From NCBI RefSeq assembly GCF_018614415.1, contig NZ_JAGGOO010000083.1:1-60696 (forward strand): a stretch of 60,696 nt of DNA, read 5' to 3'. Shown in pieces: positions 8,848 through 18,047 of the stretch; position 1 is the stretch's first letter; each line of letters begins with the position of its first letter. A program made the position numbers and the translations under genes. This DNA is from Streptomyces sp. ISL-12. Its GTDB lineage: Bacteria > Actinomycetota > Actinomycetes > Streptomycetales > Streptomycetaceae. Below the pieces are notes generated by a model. It saw only the letters and a program-made list of their open reading frames with translations. It ran no database searches and was not told the DNA's origin.

Positions 8848-9339
8848 TCAGCCCTCCGCCTTCTGCTCCGTACGGCTCCACGCGTACTGGAGCCAGTCGG
8901 ACACGGCGACGGCGCTGAGCCCCGCGCAGACCAGCCGGGCGGCCCGGGGAGCGCAGGCGTAGGTGGCGACGAGCCCGCCGGCCACCCAGGCGGAGGTGCA
9001 GAACGGGCAGGAGACCAGGTCACCGACGGCCCGGCGCAGGCCGTTGCCGCGCGGCGCGTCGTTGACCTCGGTGCCGTGGCTGTCGGCCTCGCGCTGGGTG
9101 AACGGCGCCCGCAGGAAGCTGGTGACCTTGTCCTTGGTCAGCAGGCGGGACGCCTTGAAGGTGGCCGTCCCCAGCAGGGCCAGGTCCCAGGGCGGGACCC
9201 CGTCGGGCAGGCGTACCCCGCGCCGGCGCGCCGTCCACGCGAACAGCCCCAGGCCGGTCGCGAAGGTGCTCGCGAGCGTCGCGTAGCCGCCGAGGGGCGT
9301 GCCTTCCTCGTCGCCGTAGATCCGTTCGTTGTCCGTCAT
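8848..9339 (-). CDS. DUF1360 domain-containing membrane protein
   Basis: 163 residues from an ATG preceded by GGGGAGG. PF07098-type signatures are visible: LALLGTATFKASRLLTKDK, then FLRAPFT and LVSCPFCTSAWVAG, with a CPFC pair followed by a hydrophobic helix (about 110-150). The function of the family is unknown; it is common near sporulation and stress genes. The ATG overlaps the stop of the upstream DUF2267 gene by ATGA, so the two are probably translated together. Confidence 0.8.
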   Translation of the reverse strand: MTDNERIYGDEEGTPLGGYATLASTFATGLGLFAWTARRRGVRLPDGVPPWDLALLGTATFKASRLLTKDKVTSFLRAPFTQREADSHGTEVNDAPRGNGLRRAVGDLVSCPFCTSAWVAGGLVATYACAPRAARLVCAGLSAVAVSDWLQYAWSRTEQKAEG

Positions 9340-9740
9340 GCGTGCCTCCCCGTGGCCGTCTCGCCGGTCCTGCCGAACAGGTCGGCCCAGTCCGGCGGGA
9401 GCTGTTCCAGCAGGTGGCCGACCTGTCCCTCGGAGACCGTGTCGGCCACCGTGGACAGGACGGCGCTCGAATCCCATTCGGCGGTACGCGGGCGCGCGCC
9501 GGTCTGCCGGGCCACCCGCCGGAGGAACTCCTCCCGGTCGAACGACTCGGGGCGCCCTCGTTCCAGGCGCAGCGCGTCGTCCAGCGGTGCGGGCAGCTGT
9601 GCTGCCAGGTCACCGGCCTCTTCCGGCACGATCCGGGAGGCGAGGACCCACAGAACCGCTTCGGTGACCTGCTCGGCCTCCTCCTGGCTGTGGTACTCCC
9701 CGCGGTCACGGACCTGGGCCAGGAACTCGTCCACCCTCAC
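9336..9740 (-). CDS. DUF2267 domain-containing protein
   Basis: 134 residues matching DUF2267 (PF10025): MRVDEFLAQVRDRGEYHSQE, EAVLWVLASRIVPEEAGDLA, then LPAPLDDALR and FLRRVARQTGA, ending with QLPPDWADLF. It is a small helical protein of unknown role, often beside stress-response genes. It is the first gene of a two-gene unit with the DUF1360 protein (ATGA overlap). Confidence 0.85.
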   Translation of the reverse strand: MRVDEFLAQVRDRGEYHSQEEAEQVTEAVLWVLASRIVPEEAGDLAAQLPAPLDDALRLERGRPESFDREEFLRRVARQTGARPRTAEWDSSAVLSTVADTVSEGQVGHLLEQLPPDWADLFGRTGETATGRHA

Positions 9741-9810
9741 GGCCTGCCTCCTCGCTCGATCTTCCGCCCGGGTGCCCGCTCCCCGGACGGAGTAACCGGC
9801 GGCACCGCTC

Positions 9811-10983
9811 TCATCCGGACCCGCGCGACGGTCGCGGACGGGTGCGGTGCGTGAGGCCGAGCGCCAGGTCCACGGGATCGTCCCGGAAGAGGGCCCGTCC
9901 GGCGGCGACCCGCTCCCGGCGGGCGGGGCCGTCGGGGGTGAGCCGGCCCAGCGCCGCCAGCAGTTCCGGGTCGTCCGCGGCGGCCTCCGAGACGCCCAGC
10001 GCGGCCATGGCGCGGACGCCGTCGGCGCCGTGGCCGGGGATCGGCCGGTGGCCGACGACCGGCAGTCCGGCGGCCAGCGCCTGTACGGCGGTCTGGCCGG
10101 CCGCGTTGTCGACCAGGGCGCGGGCCGCGTGCAGCAGGCCGGGCATGTCGGTCACCCAGCCCAGGGCGAGCACGCCCGGGACGCGGGACAGGGCGCGGCG
10201 CAGCCGCTCGTCGGCACCGCACAGCACCACCGGCAGCCAGCCGTGGCCGGCCAGCAGCCGGGCGGTGGTGTCGAGGTGCGAGGCGACGCCCCAGGCGCCG
10301 GAGGTCAGCACCACGGGGGGCCGTCCGGGGCCGTGCCGGGCGAACCGGCGCCGCCACTCGGCGGCCCCGGGGGCCTCGGTGCGGAACGCCGGGTCCACGA
10401 CGGGACCGCACGTCAGGGCCGGCGCCCCGGTGCTCCGGCGGGCCGCGCGGGCGGACTCGTCGGTGAGGCACAGGTAGTGGTCGTTGCCGGGGTGCAGCCA
10501 CTGCCGGTGCGCCACGAAGTCGATCACGAAGACGGCGCTGGGGACCGACAGCCGGCCCCGGGCGCGGAGGTGGCCGGTCAGCTGGGCGCCGAGGTGGAAG
10601 ACGGGGACCACGACGTCGGCCTCCGTCCGCTCGGCCAGCCGGCTCAGCCGGTCGCCGGCCAGGCGGGCCAGGGCGGTGCCGCTGGGGCGGCGTCCGGGGC
10701 CGGGGCGCAGAAACAGCCGGTACAGGGCGGCGTAGGCCCAGGGGAAGTGCCGTACCGACCCGCGGTAGAAGTGCCGCAGCCCGCCGCCGAGACCGTACGG
10801 CAGCAGGGTGAGCACGTCGACGACCACCGCGTCGCCGCCCCGTTCGCGGGCCCGGCGTACCAGCTCGGCGGCGACCGTGTCGTGTCCGGCGCCCATCGCG
10901 GCGCTGACCACCAGCAGCCGCCCGGCGGGCCGGGAGGACGCCGGGGCCGGCCGGCGGGACGTGGACGGGCTGCTGGGGCGCAC
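9811..10983 (-). CDS. glycosyltransferase, MGDG-synthase-like (GT28/MurG fold)
   Basis: About 390 residues. The N-terminal region has LLVVSAAMGAGHDTVAAELV, the glycine-rich GAGH signature of monogalactosyldiacylglycerol synthase and MurG-like GT-B enzymes. The C-terminal nucleotide-sugar domain includes DMPGLLHAARALVDNAAGQTAVQALAAGLPVVGHRPIPGHG, with the typical acceptor-switch glycines. It probably glycosylates a lipid. The start is uncertain: GTG at 10983 precedes the GAGH region by about 25 residues, but no good ribosome site is visible, and longer upstream reading has no family support. It faces away from the SDR/DMT/deacetylase genes at 11138-13783, and the four may form one envelope-lipid locus. 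Confidence 0.75.
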   Translation of the reverse strand: MRPSSPSTSRRPAPASSRPAGRLLVVSAAMGAGHDTVAAELVRRARERGGDAVVVDVLTLLPYGLGGGLRHFYRGSVRHFPWAYAALYRLFLRPGPGRRPSGTALARLAGDRLSRLAERTEADVVVPVFHLGAQLTGHLRARGRLSVPSAVFVIDFVAHRQWLHPGNDHYLCLTDESARAARRSTGAPALTCGPVVDPAFRTEAPGAAEWRRRFARHGPGRPPVVLTSGAWGVASHLDTTARLLAGHGWLPVVLCGADERLRRALSRVPGVLALGWVTDMPGLLHAARALVDNAAGQTAVQALAAGLPVVGHRPIPGHGADGVRAMAALGVSEAAADDPELLAALGRLTPDGPARRERVAAGRALFRDDPVDLALGLTHRTRPRPSRGSG

Positions 10984-11137
10984 GGCTGAGGGAGTAGCCC
11001 GCCCACCGCAGGCCAAACCGCCGCCAGCCGGGCGTTTCGGACGGTCCTGGCTGGATACTCCGTCACCGCCCGTCCCGCCGATCGCCACGGCGCCGAACGC
11101 CCGCACGGTGATCCGGCCCGCTGCCGAGGTGGTCGAC

Positions 11138-11998
11138 ATGGTCTCCGCGTTCTCCCGCCCCCGGTTCCCGGCCGCGCCGTCGGCCGCCGCGCCCGACGCG
11201 TCCGACGCGGCCGTGGCGCGGGTTCCGCGGCGGACGGGCGCGGTGGACCCGCGGACGCGTACGGCGCTGGTGACGGGGGCCTCCTCCGGCATCGGCGCGG
11301 CCCTGGCCCGGCGGCTGGGGGCCGAGGGCACCTGGGAGCTGGTGCTGACCGGCCGCGATCCGCGGCGGCTGCGCGCCGTCGCCCACGACGCCTCGGCCGC
11401 CTCCTTCGCCGTCGACCTCACGGCTCCCGGGGCCGACCGCCGGCTCGCCGGCTTCACCCTGGCGACGCTGGGGCCGGTGGACCTGCTGGTGGCCGGTGCC
11501 GGGATCGGCTGGGCCGGGGAGTTCCGCGAGATGCCGGCGGACGCCATCGGCGAGGTGATCGACACCGACCTGGTGGCCACGGTGCGGCTGGTGCGGCTGC
11601 TGCTGCCGGACATGGTGGCGGCGGGGACGGGGCGGGTGGTGCTCGTCGGGTCGCTGGCGGGCTGCGTGGGGGTGCGGGGCGAGGCCGTGTACTCCGCCGC
11701 CAAGGCGGCGCTCGGCACTTTCGCGGACGCCCTGCGGCAGGAGTTGCGCGGGACCGGGGTGGGCGTCAGCCATGTGATCCCCGGTGTCGTCGACACGCCC
11801 TTCTTCGAACGCCGCGGCACGCCCTACCGGCGGTCCCGGCCCCGCCCCGTCCCACCGGAACGCGTGGCCGACGCGATCCGTGACGCGGCGCTCCGGGGCC
11901 GGGACGAGGTGTACGTGCCGGGCTGGCTGCGTCTGCCGTGCCGGATCCACGGCGCGGCACCGGGCCTCTACCGGCGACTGGCCGCCCGGTTCGGATGA
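11138..11998 (+). CDS. SDR family oxidoreductase
   Basis: 286 residues of a classical short-chain dehydrogenase. Cofactor motif TGASSGIG sits near residue 48, then VAGAGIG in the NAG position and GSLAG. The catalytic YSAAK is intact, followed by IPGVVDTPFF. The C-terminus PVPPERVADAIRDAALRGRDEVYVPGW resembles the DltE/FabG-like group. The ATG has GAGGTGG upstream. Residues 1-40 (PRFPAAPSAAAPDASDAA) are an Ala/Pro-rich extension. It precedes the DMT transporter by 37 bp, so co-transcription is likely. Confidence 0.8.
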   Translation: MVSAFSRPRFPAAPSAAAPDASDAAVARVPRRTGAVDPRTRTALVTGASSGIGAALARRLGAEGTWELVLTGRDPRRLRAVAHDASAASFAVDLTAPGADRRLAGFTLATLGPVDLLVAGAGIGWAGEFREMPADAIGEVIDTDLVATVRLVRLLLPDMVAAGTGRVVLVGSLAGCVGVRGEAVYSAAKAALGTFADALRQELRGTGVGVSHVIPGVVDTPFFERRGTPYRRSRPRPVPPERVADAIRDAALRGRDEVYVPGWLRLPCRIHGAAPGLYRRLAARFG

Positions 11999-12035
11999 GC
12001 GGGCGGCCGGCTCCGGTGGCCGGGGGTGCGCGACG

Positions 12036-12950
12036 GTGAGTGCGCTCACCGTCGTCCTCGCGCTGTTCGCCGCGCTGTCCAACGCCGCCGCGTCGGTACT
12101 GCAGCGGCGGGCCGCCGCGCAGGACGCGGACGACGCGGCGCCGGGCCACCCGGTCCGCTGGCTGCTGCGGCTGCTCCGGGACCCGTACTGGGTCGGCGGT
12201 GCGGCACTGCTCGCGGTGACGACCGTGCTCCAGGCGGCGGCGCTCGCGGTCGGCAGTCTGGCCGTCGTCCAGCCGCTCATGGCCAGTGAGCTGCTGTTCA
12301 CCCTGGTGGTCGGCAGCGTGGTGTTCCACCATCGCCCCGACTCGACGACCTGGCTGGCGTTCGGGGCGCTGGCCGTCGGGCTGGCCCTGTTCCTGGGCGC
12401 GGCCTCGCCCGCCGAGGGCCAGGACACCGCCACGCCGGGCCGGTGGGCGGCGGCCGGGCCGGCGGTGCTCTGTGCGGTGACCGCGCTGGCCGCGGCCGGA
12501 CGACTGACCCGTGGCGCCCCGCGCGCCGCGCTGTTCGGTTCGGCCTCCGCGGTGGCCTTCGGGGGGACGGCCGCGCTGCTGAAGGAGGTCACCGGCCGGT
12601 TCCCCCAGGGCGCGGGCGCCGTACTGACGCAGTGGCCGCTGTACGCCACCGGGTTCGTGGGCGTGATCAGCTTCCTGCTGCTCCAGAGCGCGCTGCGCGC
12701 CGGGACGCTCGCCGCCTCCCAGCCCGCGCTGACTCTCGGGGACGCGCTGACCAGCGTGGCGCTGGGCTGGACGCTGTTCGGGGAGGAGATCGCCCTCGGG
12801 GTGCGGATCCTGCCGGAGCTGATCGGGGTGGCCCTGATCGGCCTCGGCAGCCTGGGGCTGGCCCGCGCGCCGTCGGTGCACGGCGCGTGGGACACCGCGG
12901 CGGCGGCGCGCGACGGTCCGGGCGGCGGGAGCGGCTGGGTACGGAGATGA
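12036..12950 (+). CDS. EamA/DMT-superfamily membrane transporter
   Basis: 304 residues with about nine hydrophobic helices in two halves, e.g. TVVLALFAALSNAAASVLQ, WVGGAALLAVTTVLQAAALA and GVALIGLGSLGLA. This is the drug/metabolite transporter fold (EamA-like). GTG at 12036 gives a protein that opens directly in the first helix. The family exports small metabolites or flips lipid-linked sugars. In this block (glycosyltransferase, SDR, deacetylase) a lipid or sugar role is possible but unproven. Confidence 0.75.
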   Translation: MSALTVVLALFAALSNAAASVLQRRAAAQDADDAAPGHPVRWLLRLLRDPYWVGGAALLAVTTVLQAAALAVGSLAVVQPLMASELLFTLVVGSVVFHHRPDSTTWLAFGALAVGLALFLGAASPAEGQDTATPGRWAAAGPAVLCAVTALAAAGRLTRGAPRAALFGSASAVAFGGTAALLKEVTGRFPQGAGAVLTQWPLYATGFVGVISFLLLQSALRAGTLAASQPALTLGDALTSVALGWTLFGEEIALGVRILPELIGVALIGLGSLGLARAPSVHGAWDTAAAARDGPGGGSGWVRR

Positions 12951-13051
12951 TGCGGGACGTGGGCCGTCCGCACGCCGGCCCCGGCCCTGGCACAGCCCCA
13001 CCCCTCTGCCCTCTGCCCTCTGCCCCCTGCCTCAGTAAAGGAGCCCGACGG

Positions 13052-13783
13052 ATGAGCGACCGGTCCCGTGTCCTGCGCGCGGCCTGCGCCGTGGTGCCGT
13101 TCGCCGTGGCGCTGGCCCATGCCGGTCCGGCCGCCACCTGGCTGCCGGGGCCGCGCCGCCGCTGGCTGCCCGGTCTGGCCGGCGTCGGCCACCCCGGCCA
13201 TGTCGCCCTCACCTTCGACGACGGCCCCGACCCGGTCTCCACCCCGCGCTTCCTCGGCGCACTGGACGATCTCGGCGTGCGGGCGACGTTCTTCCTCCTC
13301 GGCGAGAGCGTCGCCCGCCATCCGGAAGTGGCCGCGGAGACGGTCCGCCGGGGGCACGAACTCGCCGTCCACGGCTGGGCCCACGACCGCCCCTGGCTGC
13401 CCTCACCGGCCCGGGACGCCCGCGAGCTGGTGCGGGCCGCGCGGGCGGTGCGCGACGTCACCGGCCGGTGGCCGTACTGGTACCGCCCGCCCTACGGCAT
13501 CCTCACCACCGGACGCTGGACGGCCGCCCGGCGCGCGGGGCTGCGGCCGGTGCTGTGGACGGCGTGGGGCAAGGACTGGCGGCGGGACGCCACGCCCGCC
13601 TCGGTGCGCCGCACGGCCGCGGCGGACCTGCGCGGCGGCGGGACGCTGCTGCTGCACGACAGCGACCACGCGTGCGCCCCGGGCAGTTGGCGCGCCACGC
13701 TGGGCGCCCTGCCCGCCGTCGTCGCCGACTGCCGCGCGGCGGGCCTGACCGTGGGACCGCTGGCGGGGCACGGCACGGTGTGA
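13052..13783 (+). CDS. polysaccharide deacetylase (NodB/CE4) family protein
   Basis: 243 residues. A hydrophobic N-terminus (RAACAVVPFAVALAHAGPAA) suggests secretion or anchoring. The NodB domain begins near residue 48 with HVALTFDDGPDPVSTPRF, the metal-binding TFDDGPD motif. It continues with HELAVHGWAHDRPWL (HxxxH-type) and RPPYG, ending in TLLLHDS. All three core CE4 motifs are present. AAAGGAG lies eight bases before the ATG. It probably deacetylates an N-acetylated cell-wall or lipid-linked sugar. It is 100 bp downstream of the DMT gene in the same direction. Confidence 0.85.
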   Translation: MSDRSRVLRAACAVVPFAVALAHAGPAATWLPGPRRRWLPGLAGVGHPGHVALTFDDGPDPVSTPRFLGALDDLGVRATFFLLGESVARHPEVAAETVRRGHELAVHGWAHDRPWLPSPARDARELVRAARAVRDVTGRWPYWYRPPYGILTTGRWTAARRAGLRPVLWTAWGKDWRRDATPASVRRTAAADLRGGGTLLLHDSDHACAPGSWRATLGALPAVVADCRAAGLTVGPLAGHGTV

Positions 13784-13808
13784 GCCGCTCGTACCCCCGC
13801 CCCGCGTC

Positions 13809-14939
13809 TCAGGCCGCCGCCCCCGTCAGGTCCCGGTGGATCGGCGCGGCCGAACCGGTGAGCGGTACGCCCGTGCCGCCCCGCCGGGCGGCGACTATCT
13901 CCGCCGCGATGGACAGCGCCGTCTCCTCGGGAGTACGGGCGCCCAGGTCGAGGCCGATCGGCGAGCGCAGCCGGGACAGCTCGCGGTCGGTCAGGCCGGC
14001 CTCGCGCAGCCGCCGGGTGCGGTCGGCGTGGGTGCGGCGCGAACCCATCGCGCCGACGAACGCGACCGGCATCCGCAGCGCCTCGGTCAGCAGCGGCACG
14101 TCGAACTTGGCGTCGTGCGTGAGCACGCACAGCACCGTCCGCCCGTCCGTGGCGGTGCCCCGCAGATAGCGGTGCGGCCAGTCGACGACGACCTCGTCGG
14201 CCTCGGGGAAGCGGGCCGCCGTGGCGAAGACGGGCCGGGCGTCGCACACCGTCACGCGGTAGCCGAGGAACTTGCCGGCCCGGACCAGCGCCGCCGCGAA
14301 GTCGACCGCGCCGAACACGATCATCCGGGGCGGTTCCACACTCGACTCGACGAGCAGCGAGAGCCCGCCGGGGCAGTGCGAACCGTCCTCCGACAGACCG
14401 ACGAGCCCGGTGCGGCCGGCGTCCAGCAGGGCGCGGGCCTCGGCCGCCGCCGTGCGGTCCAGGTCGGGGTGGCCGCCGAGGCCGCCCTCGTGGGATCCGT
14501 CGGGCCGGACCAGCAGGGCGTGCCCCAGCAGCTCCGCCGGGCCCTCGACGACCCGGGCGAAGGCCGCGGGGCCCTGGCCGGTGGCGGCCGTCAGGGCCGC
14601 CTCGAAGACCGCGCGGGACGGCGCGTCCGCGCGGACCGGGGTGACCAGGACGTCGATGATGCCGCCGCAGGTCAGCCCGACCGCGAAGGCGTCCTCGTCG
14701 CTGAAGCCGAACCGCTCGCGCACCGTCCGGCCGTCCTGGAGGGCCTGGACGCACAGGTCGTACACCGCGCCCTCCACGCAGCCGCCGGAGACGGAGCCGA
14801 TCGCCGTGCCCTCCCCGTCGACGGCGAGGGCGGCGCCCGGACCGCGCGGGGCGCTGCCGCCGACGGACACGACGGTGGCGACGGCGAAGTCCCGGCCCTC
14901 GGCGGCCCAGCGGTGCAGCTCGCCGGCGATGTCAAACAT
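13809..14939 (-). CDS. xdhC: XdhC-family molybdenum-cofactor chaperone
   Basis: 376 residues. The N-terminal XdhC/CoxI domain opens with MFDIAGELHRWAAEGRDFAV and carries GSAPRGPGA, GSVSGGCVEGAVYD and TCGGIIDVLV. The C-terminal XdhC Rossmann domain has MIVFGAVDFAAALVRAGKFLG and ALRMPVAFVGAMGSRRTHADR. XdhC proteins bind and sulfurate the molybdenum cofactor for insertion into xanthine-dehydrogenase-family enzymes. Its ATG overlaps the stop of the upstream catalytic subunit gene by 8 bases, so it is the last gene of the four-gene operon and serves that enzyme. Confidence 0.9.
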   Translation of the reverse strand: MFDIAGELHRWAAEGRDFAVATVVSVGGSAPRGPGAALAVDGEGTAIGSVSGGCVEGAVYDLCVQALQDGRTVRERFGFSDEDAFAVGLTCGGIIDVLVTPVRADAPSRAVFEAALTAATGQGPAAFARVVEGPAELLGHALLVRPDGSHEGGLGGHPDLDRTAAAEARALLDAGRTGLVGLSEDGSHCPGGLSLLVESSVEPPRMIVFGAVDFAAALVRAGKFLGYRVTVCDARPVFATAARFPEADEVVVDWPHRYLRGTATDGRTVLCVLTHDAKFDVPLLTEALRMPVAFVGAMGSRRTHADRTRRLREAGLTDRELSRLRSPIGLDLGARTPEETALSIAAEIVAARRGGTGVPLTGSAAPIHRDLTGAAA

Positions 14940-17058
14940 GTCCGCCCGCCTCGATGACGCGGTCCGGCCGGATCGGCAGGTGCCGGTGGCGGACGCCCGT
15001 GGCGTGCCAGACGGCGTTGGCGATGGCCGCCGCGGCTCCGACGACGCCGATCTCACCGACGCCCTTGATGCCGACCGGGTCCTCCGGGTCGGGGTCGTCC
15101 ACCCAGTCGGCCTCCAGGCGCGGGACGTCGGCGTGGGTGGCGACGTGGTAGCCGGCGAGGTCGGGTCCGTAGAGACCGCCGAAGGCGTGGTCGCGGACCG
15201 CTTCCTCGTGCAGGGCCATGGAAATGCCCCAGGCCATGCCCCCGAGGAGCTGGTTGCGGGCGGTGAGCGGGTTGACGATCCGGCCGGCCGCGAAGATGCC
15301 GAGCATCCGGCGCACCCGTACCTCGCCGGTGGCGGTGTCCACGGCGACCTCGGCGAACTGCGCCCCGAACGAGTGCCGTTCCTTCTGCGCGAGGGCCTGG
15401 AGCGCCTCGGTGGTGTCGGACCGTACGGTGATGCCCTCGGGCGGGATGCCGGTGCCCAGCGCGAGCCGCTCCCGCAGTTCGGCGGCGGCGGCCTGCACCG
15501 CCCAGGCCCAGGAGCGGGTGCCCATGGAGCCGCCGGCGATCCCGGCCGGCCCGAAGTCGCTGTCGCCGATGCGCACCCGGACCCGGTCCGGCGTCGTCTC
15601 CAGCGCGTCGGCGGCGACCAGGGTGATGGCCGTACGGGCGCCGGTGCCGATGTCGGCGGCGGCGATCCGCACGGTGAAGGTGCCGTCGGGCTCGGCGGTC
15701 ACCAGGGCGGTGGAGGGCAGGGCGCCCGCGTGGAAGGAGGCGGCGGCCGTGCCGGTGCCGAGCAGCCAGCGTCCCTCGCGGCGCACGCGGGGACGCGGGT
15801 CGCGGTCCGCCCAGCCGAAGCGGCGGGCGCCCTCGCGGAAGCAGGCGGCCAGGTTGCGGCTGCTGAACGGCATGCCGGAGACCGGTCCCGTCTCCGGCTC
15901 GTTGCGCAGGCGCAGTTCGACCGGGTCGAGGCCGCACTTCTCGGCCAGTTCGTCGAGGGCCGCCTCCAGGGCGAACGACCCGGGTGCCTCGCCCGGCGCG
16001 CGCATGTAGGTCGGGGACGGCACGTCGAGCCGTACGACGTCGTTGACCGTGCGGTGGGCGTCGGCGTCGTACATCACCCGGGCCACGGCGGCGCTGGGCT
16101 CGACGAACTCGTAGACGGTGGACGTCTGGTTCAGCGAGCGGTGTTCCAGGGCGCGCAGCCGGCCGTCGGCGCCGGCGCCGAGCCGGACCCGCTGGGCGGT
16201 GGGGCTGCGGTAGCCGGCGAGGGAGAACATCTGGCGGCGGGTCATGACGACGCGGACCGGCCGCTGGAGGACGGTGGCGGCCATCACGGCGGACACCTGG
16301 TGGGCGCGGACGCCCTTGCTGCCGAAGCCGCCGCCGATGTGCTCGGAGCGGACCCGGACCGCGGACTCGTCCAGCGAGAAGATCTTGGCCAGATCGCTCT
16401 GGACCCAGGTGGTGCCCTGGTTGGAGTCGACCACCTCCAGCCGGCCGCCGTCCCAGTGGGCGGTGGCCGCGTGCGGCTCCATCATGCTGTGGTGCTCTTC
16501 GGGGGTGGTGTACTCGGCGTCCACGACGTGGGCGGACGCGGCCAGTCCGGCCTCCAGGTCGCCTTTCTCCGCCACGGCGGGCATGAACCCGTCGCCCGGG
16601 TAGGCGTCCGGGCGGTCCGCCGAGAGCGCGGTGTCGTGCGACTCCTCGTCGTACTGGACGACGAGGGACTCGGCGGCCTCGCGGGCCTGTTCGGGCGTCT
16701 CGGCGACGACCAGGGCGACCGGCCAGCCCACGTGCGGCACCCGGTCGTGCTGGAAGACGGCGGCGGTCGGGTCGGGGACGCCCAGCATGCCGATGTAGTC
16801 GGTCTCCACGCGCGGCGCGTTGCCGTGGTGGAGCACGGCGAGCACGCCCGGCATCTCCAGGACGGGGCCGGTCCCGATCGCGCGGACGCGGCCGCGGGCG
16901 ACGGTGGAGAGGACCAGCCAGCCGTGGGCGAGGCCGGCGAAGGGGATCTCCCCGGCGTACCGGGCGGCCCCGGTGACCTTGTCGCGGCCCTCGACGCGGG
17001 TGTGGGCGGTGCCGACGGCGCCCTTCGGCGTCGTACGGCCGGTGGTGGCCGTGGTCAT
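14932..17058 (-). CDS. molybdenum hydroxylase large subunit (PaoC/YagR-like)
   Basis: 708 residues of the aldehyde oxidase/xanthine dehydrogenase molybdopterin-binding subunit. Visible motifs are RVEGRDKVTGAARYAGEIP at the N-terminus, EEHHSMMEPHAATA, SEHIGGGFGSKG and YMRAPGEAPGSFALE. Near the C-terminus is GIKGVGEIGVVGAA, where the Glu after GVG is the family's catalytic base. It is closer to the three-subunit periplasmic aldehyde oxidoreductase PaoABC than to xanthine dehydrogenase because RAPGEAPG replaces the usual RGFG-type motif. It overlaps its FAD-subunit neighbour by ATGA. It likely oxidises aldehydes or N-heterocycles; no Tat signal is seen on the Fe-S subunit, so the complex is probably cytosolic. 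Confidence 0.88.
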   Translation of the reverse strand: MTTATTGRTTPKGAVGTAHTRVEGRDKVTGAARYAGEIPFAGLAHGWLVLSTVARGRVRAIGTGPVLEMPGVLAVLHHGNAPRVETDYIGMLGVPDPTAAVFQHDRVPHVGWPVALVVAETPEQAREAAESLVVQYDEESHDTALSADRPDAYPGDGFMPAVAEKGDLEAGLAASAHVVDAEYTTPEEHHSMMEPHAATAHWDGGRLEVVDSNQGTTWVQSDLAKIFSLDESAVRVRSEHIGGGFGSKGVRAHQVSAVMAATVLQRPVRVVMTRRQMFSLAGYRSPTAQRVRLGAGADGRLRALEHRSLNQTSTVYEFVEPSAAVARVMYDADAHRTVNDVVRLDVPSPTYMRAPGEAPGSFALEAALDELAEKCGLDPVELRLRNEPETGPVSGMPFSSRNLAACFREGARRFGWADRDPRPRVRREGRWLLGTGTAAASFHAGALPSTALVTAEPDGTFTVRIAAADIGTGARTAITLVAADALETTPDRVRVRIGDSDFGPAGIAGGSMGTRSWAWAVQAAAAELRERLALGTGIPPEGITVRSDTTEALQALAQKERHSFGAQFAEVAVDTATGEVRVRRMLGIFAAGRIVNPLTARNQLLGGMAWGISMALHEEAVRDHAFGGLYGPDLAGYHVATHADVPRLEADWVDDPDPEDPVGIKGVGEIGVVGAAAAIANAVWHATGVRHRHLPIRPDRVIEAGGHV

Positions 17059-18047
17059 CGGGCGGCCTCCTCGGTGAGCTGCGTCAGGACGGCCACCACG
17101 AGGTTGCGCATGAGGGTCACCTTGTATCCGTTGTGGGGCAGGGGCCGGGCCGCCGCCAGTTCGGCGTCCGCGGCGGCGGCGAAGGTCTCCGCGTCGGCGG
17201 GGGCGCCGGTCAGCGCGCGCTCGGCCGCGTGGGCCCGCCAGGGCCGGGAGGCGACCGCGCCGAAGGCCAGCCGCGCCTCCTGTACGACGCCGTCGTGTAC
17301 GTCGAGCGCGGCGGCGACCGAGCCGATCGCGAAGGCGTAGGAGGCGCGTTCGCGCACCTTGCGGTAGCGGGAGCGGGCGGCGACCGGGGCGGGCGGCAGG
17401 GTCACGCCGGTGATCAGCGCGCCCGGCGGCAGGGCGGTCTCCCGGTGCGGGGTGTCGCCGACGGGCAGGTAGAAGTCGGCGAGGGGCAGCTCTCCCGGTC
17501 CTTCCGCCGTCTCGTAGGAGACGACGGCGTCGAACGCGGTGAGCGCCACGCCCATGTCCGAGGGGTGGGTGGCCACGCAGTGGTCGGAGGCGCCCAGGAT
17601 GGCGTGGTTGTGGTGCTCGCCGCCGAGTGCGGAGCAACCGCTGCCGGGGACGCGCTTGTTGCACGGCCGGGCGGTGTCGGTGAAGTAGCCGCAGCGGGTG
17701 CGCTGGAGCAGGTTGCCGCCGACCGTGGCCATGTTGCGCAGCTGTCCGGAGGCGCCGGCGAGGACCGCCTGGGACAGCGCGGGGTAGCGGCGGCGGACCT
17801 CGGGGTGGGCGGCGAGGTCGCTGTTGGTGACGGTCGCGCCGATCCGCAGTCCGCCGTCGGGGGTCGGCTCGATGCCGTCCAGGGGCAGTTCGCGGACGTC
17901 GACGAGGAGGCCGGGCCGTTCGACGCCGGTCTTCATCAGGTCGACGAGGTTGGTGCCGCCGCCGAGGTAACGGGCGTCGGGGTCGGCGGCGAGCAGGGCC
18001 ACCGCACCGGGGACGTCGTCGGCGCGCTGATAGCCGAACTCCCTCAT
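17055..18047 (-). CDS. molybdenum hydroxylase FAD subunit (PaoB/YagS-like)
   Basis: 330 residues. FAD-binding signatures are ARYLGGGTNLVDLMK and NMATVGGNLLQRTRC. An inserted Cys-rich loop, RTRCGYFTDTARPCNKRVPG followed by SGCSA and later ASDHCVATHPSDM, carries four cysteines. PaoB/YagS proteins hold an extra [4Fe-4S] cluster in such a loop, unlike ordinary XdhB. The C-terminal CO-dehydrogenase-flavoprotein domain follows (YRKVRERASYAFAIGSVAAAL). ATGA overlaps on both sides show tight coupling within the operon. Confidence 0.9.
   Translation of the reverse strand: MREFGYQRADDVPGAVALLAADPDARYLGGGTNLVDLMKTGVERPGLLVDVRELPLDGIEPTPDGGLRIGATVTNSDLAAHPEVRRRYPALSQAVLAGASGQLRNMATVGGNLLQRTRCGYFTDTARPCNKRVPGSGCSALGGEHHNHAILGASDHCVATHPSDMGVALTAFDAVVSYETAEGPGELPLADFYLPVGDTPHRETALPPGALITGVTLPPAPVAARSRYRKVRERASYAFAIGSVAAALDVHDGVVQEARLAFGAVASRPWRAHAAERALTGAPADAETFAAAADAELAAARPLPHNGYKVTLMRNLVVAVLTQLTEEAAR

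Noticed and set aside
10984..11820. N-terminal extension of the glycosyltransferase to about 669 residues
   Set aside because: The extension is Ser/Thr/Arg/Pro-rich, overlaps the divergent SDR on the other strand, and is not part of the family.
11063..13384. A 773-residue minus-strand frame over the SDR, DMT and deacetylase genes
   Set aside because: No family motifs and low-complexity sequence; the plus-strand genes have clear motifs and ribosome sites.
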